Assembly (NCBI GenBank): GCA_965116685.1 | Contig: OZ220707.1 | Coordinates: 248,001 to 312,000 of the forward strand | Reading direction: 5' to 3' | Origin: Bin80 sp965116685 | Lineage (GTDB): Bacteria; Bacteroidota; Rhodothermia; Rhodothermales; Bin80 | DNA: 64,000 nt | In this document: positions 43,133 to 53,300 of the stretch, one piece after another | Layout: each line of letters starts with the position of its first letter | Position numbering within the stretch: the first letter of the stretch is position 1 | Notes under the pieces: generated by a model | What the model saw: only the letters and a program-made list of their open reading frames with translations | What the model was told of the DNA's origin: nothing | The model's database searches: none | Made by a program: the position numbers and the translations under genes

Positions 43133-45595
43133 ATGGCGAATAAAATCGTGACATACATACAGATGAGATATGGTCTATTTCTCCTAACCTTTGCACTGTC
43201 AACGTCTGTCGTTGGACAGCCAATTTGGACGGCTGAAGAGTTGGGGCATCAAGGACGGATTAATGTTGTGGAATTTTCTCCAGATGGTATTCAGTTGGCT
43301 TCTGGGGCTGAAGATTATAACATCCTACTCAGAGATGCAGATACAGGACAGGAGTTACAACACTTTACCGGTCATTCCGGCCCAATCTTAACATTAGCCT
43401 TTTCTTCAGACGGCACACGGTTGGTTTCCGGGTCATCGGACCAGAGTATTCGTATATGGGATATAGAATCGGGTCGGGAGCTGCAGCTCTTAACGGCTCA
43501 TACTGGACCTGTTTATTCTGTGGATTTTTCTCCTAGTGGAAAACAGTTGATTTCTGGATCAGAAGACAAAAGTATACTCCTGTGGGATACGGAAACAGGG
43601 CAGGAATTACAGCAATTTACGGGGCATACAGGATCCGTTCACTCTGTGGTGTTTTTGCCCAACGGGACCCAGTTTATTTCTGGATCGGAAGATGAGAGTA
43701 TTCGTCTATGGGAAATAGAAACAGGGCGCCAACTACAAAGCTTTCTAAAGCACACGGGGCCCGTTTATTCAGTGGATTATTCTCCGAATGGTGATGTAGT
43801 ATTTTCTGGATCAGGCGACAAGAGCACCATTTTATGGAGATTGGCCAATGGAGAAGAAATCCTTTCACGAAATCACGAAGATGAAGTTATTTCTGTCAAA
43901 TTCTCCATGGATGGTACCCTGCTGGCTGCTGGATTAAGGAACGAATACATCAAATTAATTAAATTGCCAGAAACCCAGACTACAACACTGGAAACGCCCT
44001 ATAATCATCTCTCCTCTATCGCACTTTCGCCAGACAATATGCATTTGGCGTTCGGAACGGAGCGGATCATCTCAAGTGGGCTCAAATTCGGTTCCATCTA
44101 TTTATGGGATTTCGCTTCACAGCCAACGAGCAGCGGCCCTGTAGAACTCCGCAATTTCATAGCGCATACACATCAAATTAATTCCGTAATGTTTTCTCCA
44201 GATGGTAGCCAATTGGTGACTGCATCATGGGACGGTAGTGTCCGCTTTTGGGATATAGCTTCAGGAAAGGTATTGCGAAACATAAAGTATTTATCTTCGA
44301 CTTACTCTCTATCATTTTCTCCAGATGGTAGCCAACTGGCTATTGGATTATTACGCGGTAATGTCGTTCTCTTGGAGGCGGCTACAGGAACGGAATTACG
44401 ACGCCTTCCAGGGCGTGAAAACGATGAGAGGTCTTTCGTAATTTTTTCTCCAGACGGTAGCCAGTTGGCTACCTCATCACACACTAGTGGAACGATTCGT
44501 CTGTGGGATCTATCTACAGACGAAGAACCGCAGCTTATCTCTGGGCATACAGGTGGAGTAACCTCAATGGTCTTTTCGCCAGACGGCTCCCAGTTGATTT
44601 CTGGATCACACGATCGAAGCATTCGTCTATGGGATGTAGAAACAGGACAGGAACTGCGACGCTTCTCTGGACATGCAGAATCAGTTCATTCTATAGCTAT
44701 TTCTTCAGACGGGAGCCAGTTGGCCTCTGGATCAATAGACGGGAGTGTCCGCATATGGGATGTAGGCACTGGAGAAGAACTTCAAGTCATCTTGGGGCAT
44801 TTTGCGCCGGTTAGGTTTGTGATTTTTTCTCCTGACGGAGCCCAAGTGGCTTCTGGAGGGAGTGATAGATATGTTCGTCGATGGGATGTTTCTACGGGGA
44901 AGGATTTAGGGACATTGGAGCACGGGAATTTTGTACTGGCTTTGGATATTTCCCGAGATTCAAAGTTTCTAGCTTCAGCGGGGGGGCAAACGCTAAAATT
45001 ATGGGACTGGGATCCCACTGTTTTAGGGTTTTCACAAACGATTCCAGATCTCAGCTATCCGCTCAGTCAGCCAATTACGCCCCTGGCATTACCAGAAGCT
45101 GTGGGGGGAGTAAAACCAATTGAGTATACGATCACTCCAACACTGCCGGAAGGTTTGAAGTTTGATGCATCAACACGAACGATCAGCGGAACGCCAACAG
45201 CTGTTGCAGCTTCAGAGTATAAGTACACTGCAACCGACGCGAATGGAATGAGCAAAAATTTATTGTTCAAGATTTTTGTGTATTCAACGGTTTCTATTGA
45301 TAGCCAATCTTTACCGGAATCGTTTACGGTTGTCGGAAATTATCCCAATCCCTTTCAGAAATCTACACAACTTACATTTGATCTGCCTTGGCCAGCTCGG
45401 GTACAGGTAGAACTCATGGACGTGATCGGAAGACGGGTAATGACCATTCCTGAACGTAACGTGGCAGCTGGATGGGCCCGGACGATTGACTTGAGTGGCG
45501 AAGCATTACCTGCTGGGGTTTATCTGTACCGATTAATTGCCAATTCATCTTCGGGTAACTCAGTCCAGATGGGCCAGATCGTACGAATTCGTTGA
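43133..45595 (+). CDS. Secreted WD40-repeat protein with T9SS sorting domain
   Basis: About 820 residues from ATG 43133 (ATG 43163 would also leave the signal peptide MRYGLFLLTFALSTSVVGQ intact). At least thirteen WD40-type blades follow with FSPDGSQLASGS..GSIRLWD consensus, enough for two propellers. Then comes a cadherin/He_PIG-like Ig domain (LPEGLKFDASTRTISGTP) and a C-terminal T9SS type-A tail (NYPNPFQKSTQLTF to GVYLYRLI). It should cross the outer membrane by the T9SS whose PorU and PorV genes are in this window, and be surface-attached or released. Partners are unknown. The region is AT-richer than the housekeeping genes. Confidence 0.9.
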   Translation: MANKIVTYIQMRYGLFLLTFALSTSVVGQPIWTAEELGHQGRINVVEFSPDGIQLASGAEDYNILLRDADTGQELQHFTGHSGPILTLAFSSDGTRLVSGSSDQSIRIWDIESGRELQLLTAHTGPVYSVDFSPSGKQLISGSEDKSILLWDTETGQELQQFTGHTGSVHSVVFLPNGTQFISGSEDESIRLWEIETGRQLQSFLKHTGPVYSVDYSPNGDVVFSGSGDKSTILWRLANGEEILSRNHEDEVISVKFSMDGTLLAAGLRNEYIKLIKLPETQTTTLETPYNHLSSIALSPDNMHLAFGTERIISSGLKFGSIYLWDFASQPTSSGPVELRNFIAHTHQINSVMFSPDGSQLVTASWDGSVRFWDIASGKVLRNIKYLSSTYSLSFSPDGSQLAIGLLRGNVVLLEAATGTELRRLPGRENDERSFVIFSPDGSQLATSSHTSGTIRLWDLSTDEEPQLISGHTGGVTSMVFSPDGSQLISGSHDRSIRLWDVETGQELRRFSGHAESVHSIAISSDGSQLASGSIDGSVRIWDVGTGEELQVILGHFAPVRFVIFSPDGAQVASGGSDRYVRRWDVSTGKDLGTLEHGNFVLALDISRDSKFLASAGGQTLKLWDWDPTVLGFSQTIPDLSYPLSQPITPLALPEAVGGVKPIEYTITPTLPEGLKFDASTRTISGTPTAVAASEYKYTATDANGMSKNLLFKIFVYSTVSIDSQSLPESFTVVGNYPNPFQKSTQLTFDLPWPARVQVELMDVIGRRVMTIPERNVAAGWARTIDLSGEALPAGVYLYRLIANSSSGNSVQMGQIVRIR

Positions 45596-45775
45596 TGGGA
45601 GTTTGTCCAACGTATTGACACACTGGACAGGAATCCCGTCAGAGCAATATAATAGTACGTGATGAGGCATGTCCGCAGTCCATCAGGCAATGTCTGACAG
45701 AAACGTATCGGTTCTGCCATGAATGTTGTGGATTGCACCTATCAGTTTGCACATGACAACCGTTTTTGTTGTGAG

Positions 45776-46825
45776 TTACTTTGGCTCCATACCCACCGAA
45801 ACTCCTGTAATTTGATATTCCGTAATTTCCCCTACCATTGCTTTGGCTGGATCAAATAAAGCGAGATTTATTCCCTCGCTAACAGAACTGCTATAAATAA
45901 CTCCTTGATAGTAACACTTTTTAATAAACTCGCATAAATATTGGCTTTTAGTGTAGTCAACGGCTGCCGCAGTTGGAATCACCGGTACTGATAAATCTTG
46001 CCCGAGACTTTCCAGAAATTTGATATCACCACCTCTAAGCTGGACTATCGCATTCTCCTCATCTCTGAGTAAAAACGAAAACGGCGAAATCAATGAACGT
46101 GGCTCACGCAGGTCAATTAACTGAAGTCCTGATTCAATCTGGAATTCTGCCACACAAACAACTTGGCCAGGATGAGGTCTAACTTCAGCAACTGCGGTCA
46201 TCGCTGTTGATCCAAGATACAAATAGGGAATACCTGCTGGATTTGCCCTCCCATATGATGTAACTCGTTTTGGAGGCGCTCCCATCTCGCTAGGTTTGTA
46301 ACACTTGCCGTCCTCTTTGATCCTCGCTCGGAACCACTTCGGAGAATGATTGCTTTGATCGAATATAAGGTTTGCAAAAAGGTCCTCCAGACGAATGTGT
46401 TCAAAATCTGTGTCGGGAAAGAAACGGTTGCTGTACATTAGTTCCGTCGTTAGCTTTTCCCAAGTCGTAGCCAATTCAGATTGATCCTGAATCAACGGGA
46501 CAAATTTCTGGCGAATAATTTCGCGGTTATCAAGAATCTCGCCCAAAAGTTCGTTTTCATAAATCTCATCAGCATCCGGCCCTAAGTGTTCAAATAATAA
46601 CCAATCTTCTTTCAACCATTCGATCAATAATTTTCCATTCTCGTCGGGTTGGTAAATGTCAATTAGGGCCTCGAAATATTCCGATAGTTCACTTGGCTCT
46701 ATAATTGTCTGATTTTTGGCCTTGCAAAACGAGCAATCGCCTCTTTTCTCAGACCGCTGGGGGATAATTCTCGCTTTTAACTCTTTGTCGCTGAAGCACT
46801 TCGTGCAACAGTATTTTTTGTTCAT
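45776..46825 (-). CDS. RES-domain protein with N-terminal zinc-ribbon-like motif
   Basis: 349 residues. Cysteines at 7, 10, 31 and 34 (CTKC and CSFC) form a zinc-ribbon-like N-terminus; residues 40-160 are helical and acidic, like the N-terminal domains often joined to RES. Residues about 163-335 are a RES domain: WFRARI, GRANPAGIPYLYLGSTAMTA, AVAEVRPHPG with the conserved Glu (214), and SSVSEGINLALFD. RES toxins such as MbcT and ParT degrade or transfer from NAD+; that activity is inferred here. The ATG overlaps the sce7725 stop (ATGA). No Xre/antitoxin gene is adjacent, unlike classical Res-Xre pairs. Confidence 0.85.
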   Translation of the reverse strand: MNKKYCCTKCFSDKELKARIIPQRSEKRGDCSFCKAKNQTIIEPSELSEYFEALIDIYQPDENGKLLIEWLKEDWLLFEHLGPDADEIYENELLGEILDNREIIRQKFVPLIQDQSELATTWEKLTTELMYSNRFFPDTDFEHIRLEDLFANLIFDQSNHSPKWFRARIKEDGKCYKPSEMGAPPKRVTSYGRANPAGIPYLYLGSTAMTAVAEVRPHPGQVVCVAEFQIESGLQLIDLREPRSLISPFSFLLRDEENAIVQLRGGDIKFLESLGQDLSVPVIPTAAAVDYTKSQYLCEFIKKCYYQGVIYSSSVSEGINLALFDPAKAMVGEITEYQITGVSVGMEPK

Positions 46826-47757
46826 GGAAAGTATTGTGCGAGTGTTTCAATATGATGTAGCATCGATAGTTTTTTTACATATCCCAGGCCTGGGAAATGG
46901 CCTTTTTGGTGAAGATCTCGAAATTTAGTTACCGCTCCGGTATTGAGGATGTTGTTATTGTCTTCGTCCAGTACGATGATTAGTTTTGCTAGTGCCTCAG
47001 CAAACTTACCTGCAGGGTCTATAGGTGTATCTTGTCTATCAGACTTGGAATGTCGGATATGCATTTCATCCATTCTATCGGGGTCAATGTATGTAAGGTG
47101 GATCGTGACTGTATAGGCAGGCCCACCTCGTTCAGAATAATCATTACCTAAGATCAAAAAATCCCCGAAACCATCCACATCCTCTTGTTCAAATGTAACG
47201 TGAAGTTCTGAAAAGAACTCTATCGATGGATAATCCCGATTATTCCTCTTTTTGAATCCGTCTCGGACCAGAATCCGTTTTGCATGATCCTCAAAATGAT
47301 CCCGATAAAGTTTCCCGCAACGATTCTCAAAAAAAACATGGGCATCAATATTTTCTATGCATTGGATTTCCCTATAAAGCTCTCCAGCATGCGAAAATCC
47401 AACATGGATTAATGCAATTTCCTGGTCCAATTTCTCGCATGATTGGACGGCTTCAGCAACGGATTTATCTTCGGTAAGCAAGAGACCGCGAATCAGCTTT
47501 TGCTCTTCTTGATAATTCTCTTTGATAAAATTCGTTAGATCTGAGTTGTCATCACTGTGGTCGCCTATCTGTGGATTCGTTATTAAAATTACATGGGCAT
47601 CTTGGTCGAATAATGTATCTAGCGTTCTGCGTAGACCACTCAGCCGTTTTTTCACAGGTTCAATTATTGGCACGAAGTTTTTTTCCGCTAAGGTCGAAGC
47701 AGATTCTCTGATAGCGATTAATTCGTACTGCTTACCACGAAAATAAGGATAATACAT
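46822..47757 (-). CDS. sce7725-family protein
   Basis: 311 residues. The start MYYPYFRGKQYELIAIRE is the recognisable opening of the sce7725 family, followed by a (beta/alpha)-type alternation: PIIEPVK, VILITNPQIGD, IALIHVGFSHAGEL, HVFFENRCG, FLILGNDYSERGGPAYTVTIHLTY. This resembles the phage T4 beta-protein-like families, possibly a TIM-barrel fold. No catalytic role is known. It lies 12 bases after the sce7726 gene and overlaps the RES gene by 4 bases, so the three are one transcription unit. Confidence 0.85.
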   Translation of the reverse strand: MYYPYFRGKQYELIAIRESASTLAEKNFVPIIEPVKKRLSGLRRTLDTLFDQDAHVILITNPQIGDHSDDNSDLTNFIKENYQEEQKLIRGLLLTEDKSVAEAVQSCEKLDQEIALIHVGFSHAGELYREIQCIENIDAHVFFENRCGKLYRDHFEDHAKRILVRDGFKKRNNRDYPSIEFFSELHVTFEQEDVDGFGDFLILGNDYSERGGPAYTVTIHLTYIDPDRMDEMHIRHSKSDRQDTPIDPAGKFAEALAKLIIVLDEDNNNILNTGAVTKFRDLHQKGHFPGLGYVKKLSMLHHIETLAQYFP

Positions 47758-47769
47758 TGCTATGTTATG

Positions 47770-48672
47770 TTATGCCCATGTTATGACTTCGCTAATTGGT
47801 GTCTGCATTGATTTAACCAGACGAGTTTGATCTTGCTTCCCAAGGCGCAAAGATAATACTGCCGCATACAGGGAACTTGGCAACTCATCAGCGAATGAAC
47901 CAAGTGGCACAAGGCTTCTCGTTTTCTTCAAGGTTCGTACCATGCTCGCCTGCACAGAAGCCGGATCAAGTGCAACGAAGTACTTGCGCAATTCCCGATA
48001 GCGACGGGTATTCGGTACCTGCGGTACCGAAATGCCGAGGTCAGAGAGCACTAATTCGGCTTCGTGCAGATTAATAGAATTAAAAACAGACTCAGGATTC
48101 GTTTGAGATGATATATCCTTACCTTCCTTAATAGTGGAAATTTGATATCGGTTTGAAAGTTTTAGAACACCTACTTCTTGAGGGACAGAGTCAAGAACTG
48201 CTTTCACATGGTTTTCGCCAACGATCACATTGACCATAGCAAACACATCCATGTACGCAACAATCTGTTTTTGGAGCCGATAGAGTGAGTCCCGCTCTGA
48301 TTTTATCTCGTACACCGCGCTGGTTCTGTTTAGAATTACGATATCTGCCCTGCAAGCACCGACTCTGAATTCACTGATCATGGATGCGGTCTGAAGTGAA
48401 TGAGTGCCAAGTAATATTTTTTTAGTCAGCGCGGCTTTGTATGTGTATTCGTGACGGTATTCCCTACGTTTCAATAAACTAAACGCATATTCAAAAAGAT
48501 CGTAGACTCTCTCAATCTCAATCTTGCTGGACAGTTTTAGTAGATTTGATTCATTTATCAGACGTGCAAACAATGAGGATTGACCTTTTTGTGCCAGTTC
48601 TCTCAGTATAGTTGAGCAGAACAAGCGAGCAACGGCAGAGGACTGAATATCTTTTGTTTTTTGTTTTTTCAT
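47770..48672 (-). CDS. sce7726-family protein, probable PD-(D/E)xK nuclease
   Basis: 300 residues. YRHEYTYKAALTKKILLGTH and the following SEFRVG are hallmark stretches of the sce7726 family. The core reads Glu101, then Asp110 (CRADIVIL) and Glu122-Ile-Lys124 (VYEIKSE), a textbook D-(x)n-E-x-K nuclease site, with a QxxxY motif at 136-140. I therefore expect a Mg-dependent nuclease fold; the family label says only uncharacterised. The C-terminal half (LHEAELVLSDLGI, RYRELRKYFV) is helical. It is the first gene of the cassette and starts with a lysine-rich tail, AT-rich in codon choice. Confidence 0.85.
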   Translation of the reverse strand: MKKQKTKDIQSSAVARLFCSTILRELAQKGQSSLFARLINESNLLKLSSKIEIERVYDLFEYAFSLLKRREYRHEYTYKAALTKKILLGTHSLQTASMISEFRVGACRADIVILNRTSAVYEIKSERDSLYRLQKQIVAYMDVFAMVNVIVGENHVKAVLDSVPQEVGVLKLSNRYQISTIKEGKDISSQTNPESVFNSINLHEAELVLSDLGISVPQVPNTRRYRELRKYFVALDPASVQASMVRTLKKTRSLVPLGSFADELPSSLYAAVLSLRLGKQDQTRLVKSMQTPISEVITWA

Positions 48673-48785
48673 TCTATTCCTGTGTTTCTACCCGTAACAT
48701 TCGTGGCAGAGCTCAAGGTTTGTAGAAAAATTTGCCTCCAAAGGATCAACTCCAAAACAATTGACCTTTTTTACGCGTGAAGTTG

Positions 48786-49739
48786 CTACTGGTCAAGAGT
48801 AAAACTCAGGCGTGGTGCAATATATGTTTTACCCTGAATATCGTCTAGCAACCCAAGGCTCACTTGGACACGGCGGTTGTGTAATCGAGCGAATATCGCT
48901 GCATCCACCGCAGCAATCACATGATTGGCAATCAGTAATGTGGTAATCCGAGAGGCGCGCCTCAGGTATGTATTTGCATCTGCATGATTGTCTGCATACT
49001 GATAAAATCTTGAGGATACATGCGCCTTGCCACCTCCTGATCCACTTGTTTCCGGTTCAATAGAAGGAATGAATTCTCCGGCGTCATCAATCCATGTTAC
49101 CTGACCATTTCCCATAAGGGCAACATAATCGTCCCACCCTGGAGCATACTGGAAATACTTGCCGATCAATTCATAATACTGCTGCTCGCCAAAAAACGGT
49201 AATACATGCGAAAATGCGGCGCCCGTATTCCCATTGTACACGACTCCTTCCACGCGTCGGATTTCCTGGATCAAGGAACGGATCGCCAACTGTTCCGATT
49301 GAGACCAAGTATCCGGACTTGCAAGATTAATCCCTGAGAGTGACGGAGAAATTTCAATTGGTGCAGCGGTAACCGGCTGACCACCCGACAAGTGATTCAG
49401 GTATTGCATGTAATCATTCAACCAGGCGGCATAGCGGACCGGACTCCAGTGAGCATGTGCCTCCATTTGATAGGCATCCCTGCCATCTGTACCTTTCTGA
49501 CGCCAGGAACGGTATAGCAGAAGTACCGTGGCCTCGCCGGCAATGGCCACAGCCGCCTTGATCCAACTGCGGTTATAGGCTTGACCCGCACCGGGAATGA
49601 TCGCAGACATGCCGAATGCAAGAGGGACACTTTTTCGAGAACTTGAAAATAATACCTCCAAACTGTCCGCCGTCGGCTGTGCCTGCACATTGGTACTGAC
49701 AAAGGTACCAAATACAATCACAAAGAAGATAGATCGCAT
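48786..49739 (-). CDS. DUF5683-like exported protein
   Basis: 317 residues from ATG 49739; the frame extends further upstream but that part overlaps the thioredoxin gene. A signal peptide (MRSIFFVIVFGTFVSTNVQA) precedes SVPLAFGMSAIIPGAGQAYNRSW, the IPGAGQ pattern of DUF5683-type Bacteroidota membrane proteins, with a hydrophobic helix (AAVAIAGEATVLLLY) and a second near residue 265. Function unknown. It is the last gene of the T9SS-envelope block. Confidence 0.7.
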   Translation of the reverse strand: MRSIFFVIVFGTFVSTNVQAQPTADSLEVLFSSSRKSVPLAFGMSAIIPGAGQAYNRSWIKAAVAIAGEATVLLLYRSWRQKGTDGRDAYQMEAHAHWSPVRYAAWLNDYMQYLNHLSGGQPVTAAPIEISPSLSGINLASPDTWSQSEQLAIRSLIQEIRRVEGVVYNGNTGAAFSHVLPFFGEQQYYELIGKYFQYAPGWDDYVALMGNGQVTWIDDAGEFIPSIEPETSGSGGGKAHVSSRFYQYADNHADANTYLRRASRITTLLIANHVIAAVDAAIFARLHNRRVQVSLGLLDDIQGKTYIAPRLSFTLDQ

Positions 49740-49743
49740 AGCG

Positions 49744-50382
49744 TTATGACTCAAGAGCGGCCAGCCACGGAGTAACCAAGCTTTCGAAATATGCAAAGTT
49801 GCCCGCACCACGAATGCGTTCCTGAATCATCCCCGTACCGTCAATCACGTACGAGACCGGGCGTCCAAACGTAAGCTCATTCTGGAAGGATTTCGGCAGA
49901 TCTTCCAGCTTCACATAGCCTGACACCGTCTCCTCGGGTAGTAGATCCGTGTACAATTGAAGTTCTTCCAGAGCTTCATCGGATATGGTTAGAACTACCA
50001 GCCCCTTATCTTGATACGCAACCTGAAGGGCATCAAGTTCGGGTAATTCCGTGATACAAGGCTGACACCAGGTTGCCCAGAAATTCAATAACACAACACG
50101 ACCACTGTAATCCGCAATATTTTTCGTCTCCTGGTTGGAAACCAGCTGAAATTCAAAGGGCTCAATATAGGTGAGCGGAAGTTCCACACTGGATGATTCC
50201 TGGTAGGTCCAGACCAGCGCAATCGTCAGACCCGATACGCATACTAAAAGGACGCATAGGACCGTGACCATCCACTGCACCGCCCCTTGGGGGACCGGGT
50301 ATCGGTTTTTGCGCAGGGCAAAATAAATGATACCAACGCCGACCGCGATAAACAGAGAAGAAAAAACAAGTATGAGCGTCAT
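49744..50382 (-). CDS. Membrane-anchored TlpA-like thioredoxin
   Basis: 212 residues from ATG 50382. Two membrane helices (LILVFSSLFIAVGVGIIYFAL and VTVLCVLLVCVSGLTIALVW are their cores) precede a periplasmic TlpA/ResA fold with the redox motif WATWCQPC near residue 115 and the cis-Pro region FGRPVSYVID. It should reduce or isomerise disulfides in exported proteins. The start at 50427 would place it inside the preceding gene and is unlikely. Confidence 0.88.
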   Translation of the reverse strand: MTLILVFSSLFIAVGVGIIYFALRKNRYPVPQGAVQWMVTVLCVLLVCVSGLTIALVWTYQESSSVELPLTYIEPFEFQLVSNQETKNIADYSGRVVLLNFWATWCQPCITELPELDALQVAYQDKGLVVLTISDEALEELQLYTDLLPEETVSGYVKLEDLPKSFQNELTFGRPVSYVIDGTGMIQERIRGAGNFAYFESLVTPWLAALES

Positions 50383-50398
50383 ATGATTTTTTCCTGCT

Positions 50399-53300
50399 TC
50401 AAAAATCAAACCCAAATAGAACCCCAAAGTGCCATTGAACCTGCTTTCCGTAACTCACGCTTGGCTGTGATGTGATGAATGCGTCATCCAACTGAACATC
50501 GAATGAATCTACTCCATATGTTGCACTCACAAACAAGGCCGTAGGCAGGAGATAATAGCTTCCCATCATCAAGCGAAGTTCGGCACCAATATCTTTACGA
50601 AGTGCGGGGCTTTCTGGTTGAACCCGTGCCCCATCCACATAGAGCCGCAGGAATGCTTTATCCAAATAAATCGGCCCAATTTGGCGCTTAATATCCGGTA
50701 GTAGTGGTAAAAACCACGATGCCTGCAACCACAGTGCCTCCGTCCCGCCTAACCCATAAAAGGGATAGCCCCGGGCTCCTGAGAGTCCCCCCACATATTC
50801 AAAGTAAAAGGAATCTGCCCGCTTGCCAAACAGTGTTGACGCACGCATTTTCATGCTCAGCCCATGCGATGTGCCTTGAATTTGTCCGGGTAATCGAATG
50901 CCACCTTCCATGTCCACTCTCAGGCGGTGAAGAATACTGGTATTGTACACGGGAACCAACTGGCCATCCCGAATATCGAATTCATCCAGGAGGCGGCCGG
51001 TTTCCCGATGATAGGATGCACTCATGCGGACCCCCGTTTGCATGATATCGGATTCACGATGTGGCTTTTGCAACTCAAAATATACATTCGCCATGTAGCT
51101 GCGTCCGATATAATAGCGCGACGAATTACTGGGGATCCAGGTCGCCAATTCTTTCGAGTAAAACCGGTTGGTCGTTGCCCGATAAGGACTGTAGCGGTAT
51201 CCCACTTCCAGTAAGATGCTCCGATGGATCTTGCTGTGCAGATAAACATTGCCCTCCCACAGACCATAAGTCAAGTCTGCATGGGTGGTTTCCTCCAGGC
51301 ACGCAGTGCAGGGATGCTCCTCAATGGACAACCCGTCTTCCACACTGCGCTGAATATTATAGAGCTGAATGGATACCTGAGGAGACCATCGTTTGGGGAT
51401 GAGCCGGAACCCTCTGGCATAATCAAACTGAAGGAATGCATCCCGTTCCAGTGCTAATAAGTTGGCTGGCGCAAAAAATTGACCGCCTCCATGGGATCCC
51501 GGGCCAATCAATAACCCGCCAAAGAGGCTCATGCCTTCCAGAATTTCCCTGGAAGATAGATAAGTACCAAACTTGAGGTTTCGCCAGAAGGTCTCCGCCC
51601 TGCCCCGAATGCGTCCCTCCAACTGACGCTCTACATATTGGTCCAATCGAATGACCGGCGAAATCGTGAAATCTGTGAACGCAGCCCCGTACGGTGAAAC
51701 CTGCAATGAATCAACTCCCACATAAGTATCCCCAGCAATCTCATCCCTCGCCAATGCTCTTATATCTGCGTCGCTTGCCGGATCATGAGGCAAAGGTGCC
51801 TTTATGATAAATTCCGGGGATGTATAGGAGGCGGTAACATCCAGGGCGGTTGGTTTTTTTAACAGGGCAATTTTGTATCCATCCCACTCGTACGTGGCAT
51901 AAGCAAGCGTGCCATCCGGCCCCATATCCGGCATAAATGCACCACCGATTACCTGGGTCAGTTGCTCAGACGTAGTTCCATCTACCCGATAGATATTATA
52001 GATTCCACTCGCATCCGAGGCATAGTACAGAATCCCATTGGCTACCATGGGCGAGCGTTCATCTGCAATAGTTTGAATGACGGGGGCTGGATCGGAACCG
52101 TCCACCTGAATACGCCAGAGGTCATTCCCATGCTTTCCTGGATCAAGCCTCGCAAAATAGATCCAGTCACCATCCCACGCCGGGGTGGTCACCTGCGTGC
52201 CGTTGGCAAATTGTGTAATCGGCGTGGTCTCACCCGTATCCGTATCAAGAAGCCATATATTGCTCGTTCCGTCATTGGAGGCAATATAAGCGATTCTGGT
52301 TCCAGTAGAATCCCAGGCAGGCTGCGATGCCCGTGCATCATGTGTGAGCTGCGTGGAGGTTTCTGTGTCCAGCTCTATCACATGGAGGTCTGTATAGAGA
52401 AATCCCTCCGAGGTGATTCGCGGCCTTGTATACGCGAGTGCGTTGCCATCCGGCCGCCATGCCGCAGCGCCGGTGACACCGGATTTGACCCGATGCCCGA
52501 GAGAGCAGATGTAATCACCAGCCTTGCTCCCTAGATCATGGGCAACAACTGAACCCGTGCTTAAATCCCGTACATACAGGGTTACCCGGCTAAAATGTTC
52601 TCCCTTATTGGAGATGTATGCAAGTTTGGAACCATCTGGAGAAAACCGCGGAAAATAATTTGCAAAGCCATCCGGCTCAATGATCGTTCCTTCTGCAAGA
52701 GACGCCGCAATTGGCGCGGTTGCTTCACGGTACGCCTGTCCCAACTCCTGAAGCCACTGATCATAAACTTCTTTCCCCTTCACCCCTGTGGCCAACTCAA
52801 TCGCCTCCTCAACACGCCAAGTCCCCCATCGGCGCAAGTTATCGGTGATTTTAGGCAAGACATCATTCCCGTATTTGTTTGCCAAGTAGAGGGTAAAGGC
52901 AAAGCCATAGTTGTAGACACCCTCGCGCATAAGACTGCTTTTGGAATAAAAACTGCCAAGTTCACTCAGTCTGAGGGTTTGATCCTCCAGAACCCGGGTT
53001 CGCAGCAACATATCTCTATGCGAGTCCCACTGATCATAATGTACGTGATCATGCTGGTACTGCGCGGTCCCTTCTGCCAACCATGCTGGGTTACTTAGAC
53101 CGACAACGGGATAACTGACCAGCACATTGGGGTAGCCATACAATACGTCCGGGCGACGCACATTCTCGTAATCCAGGACCTGGAGATAACCAAATGGCAT
53201 TGCCCGGGGCAGTTTCATTGCTGCCTGGACTTGTACAATATGCGTGAACTCGTGCGTGATTACATTGCGCATCCAGTCATGTGCCCCGCGCAATGATGAG

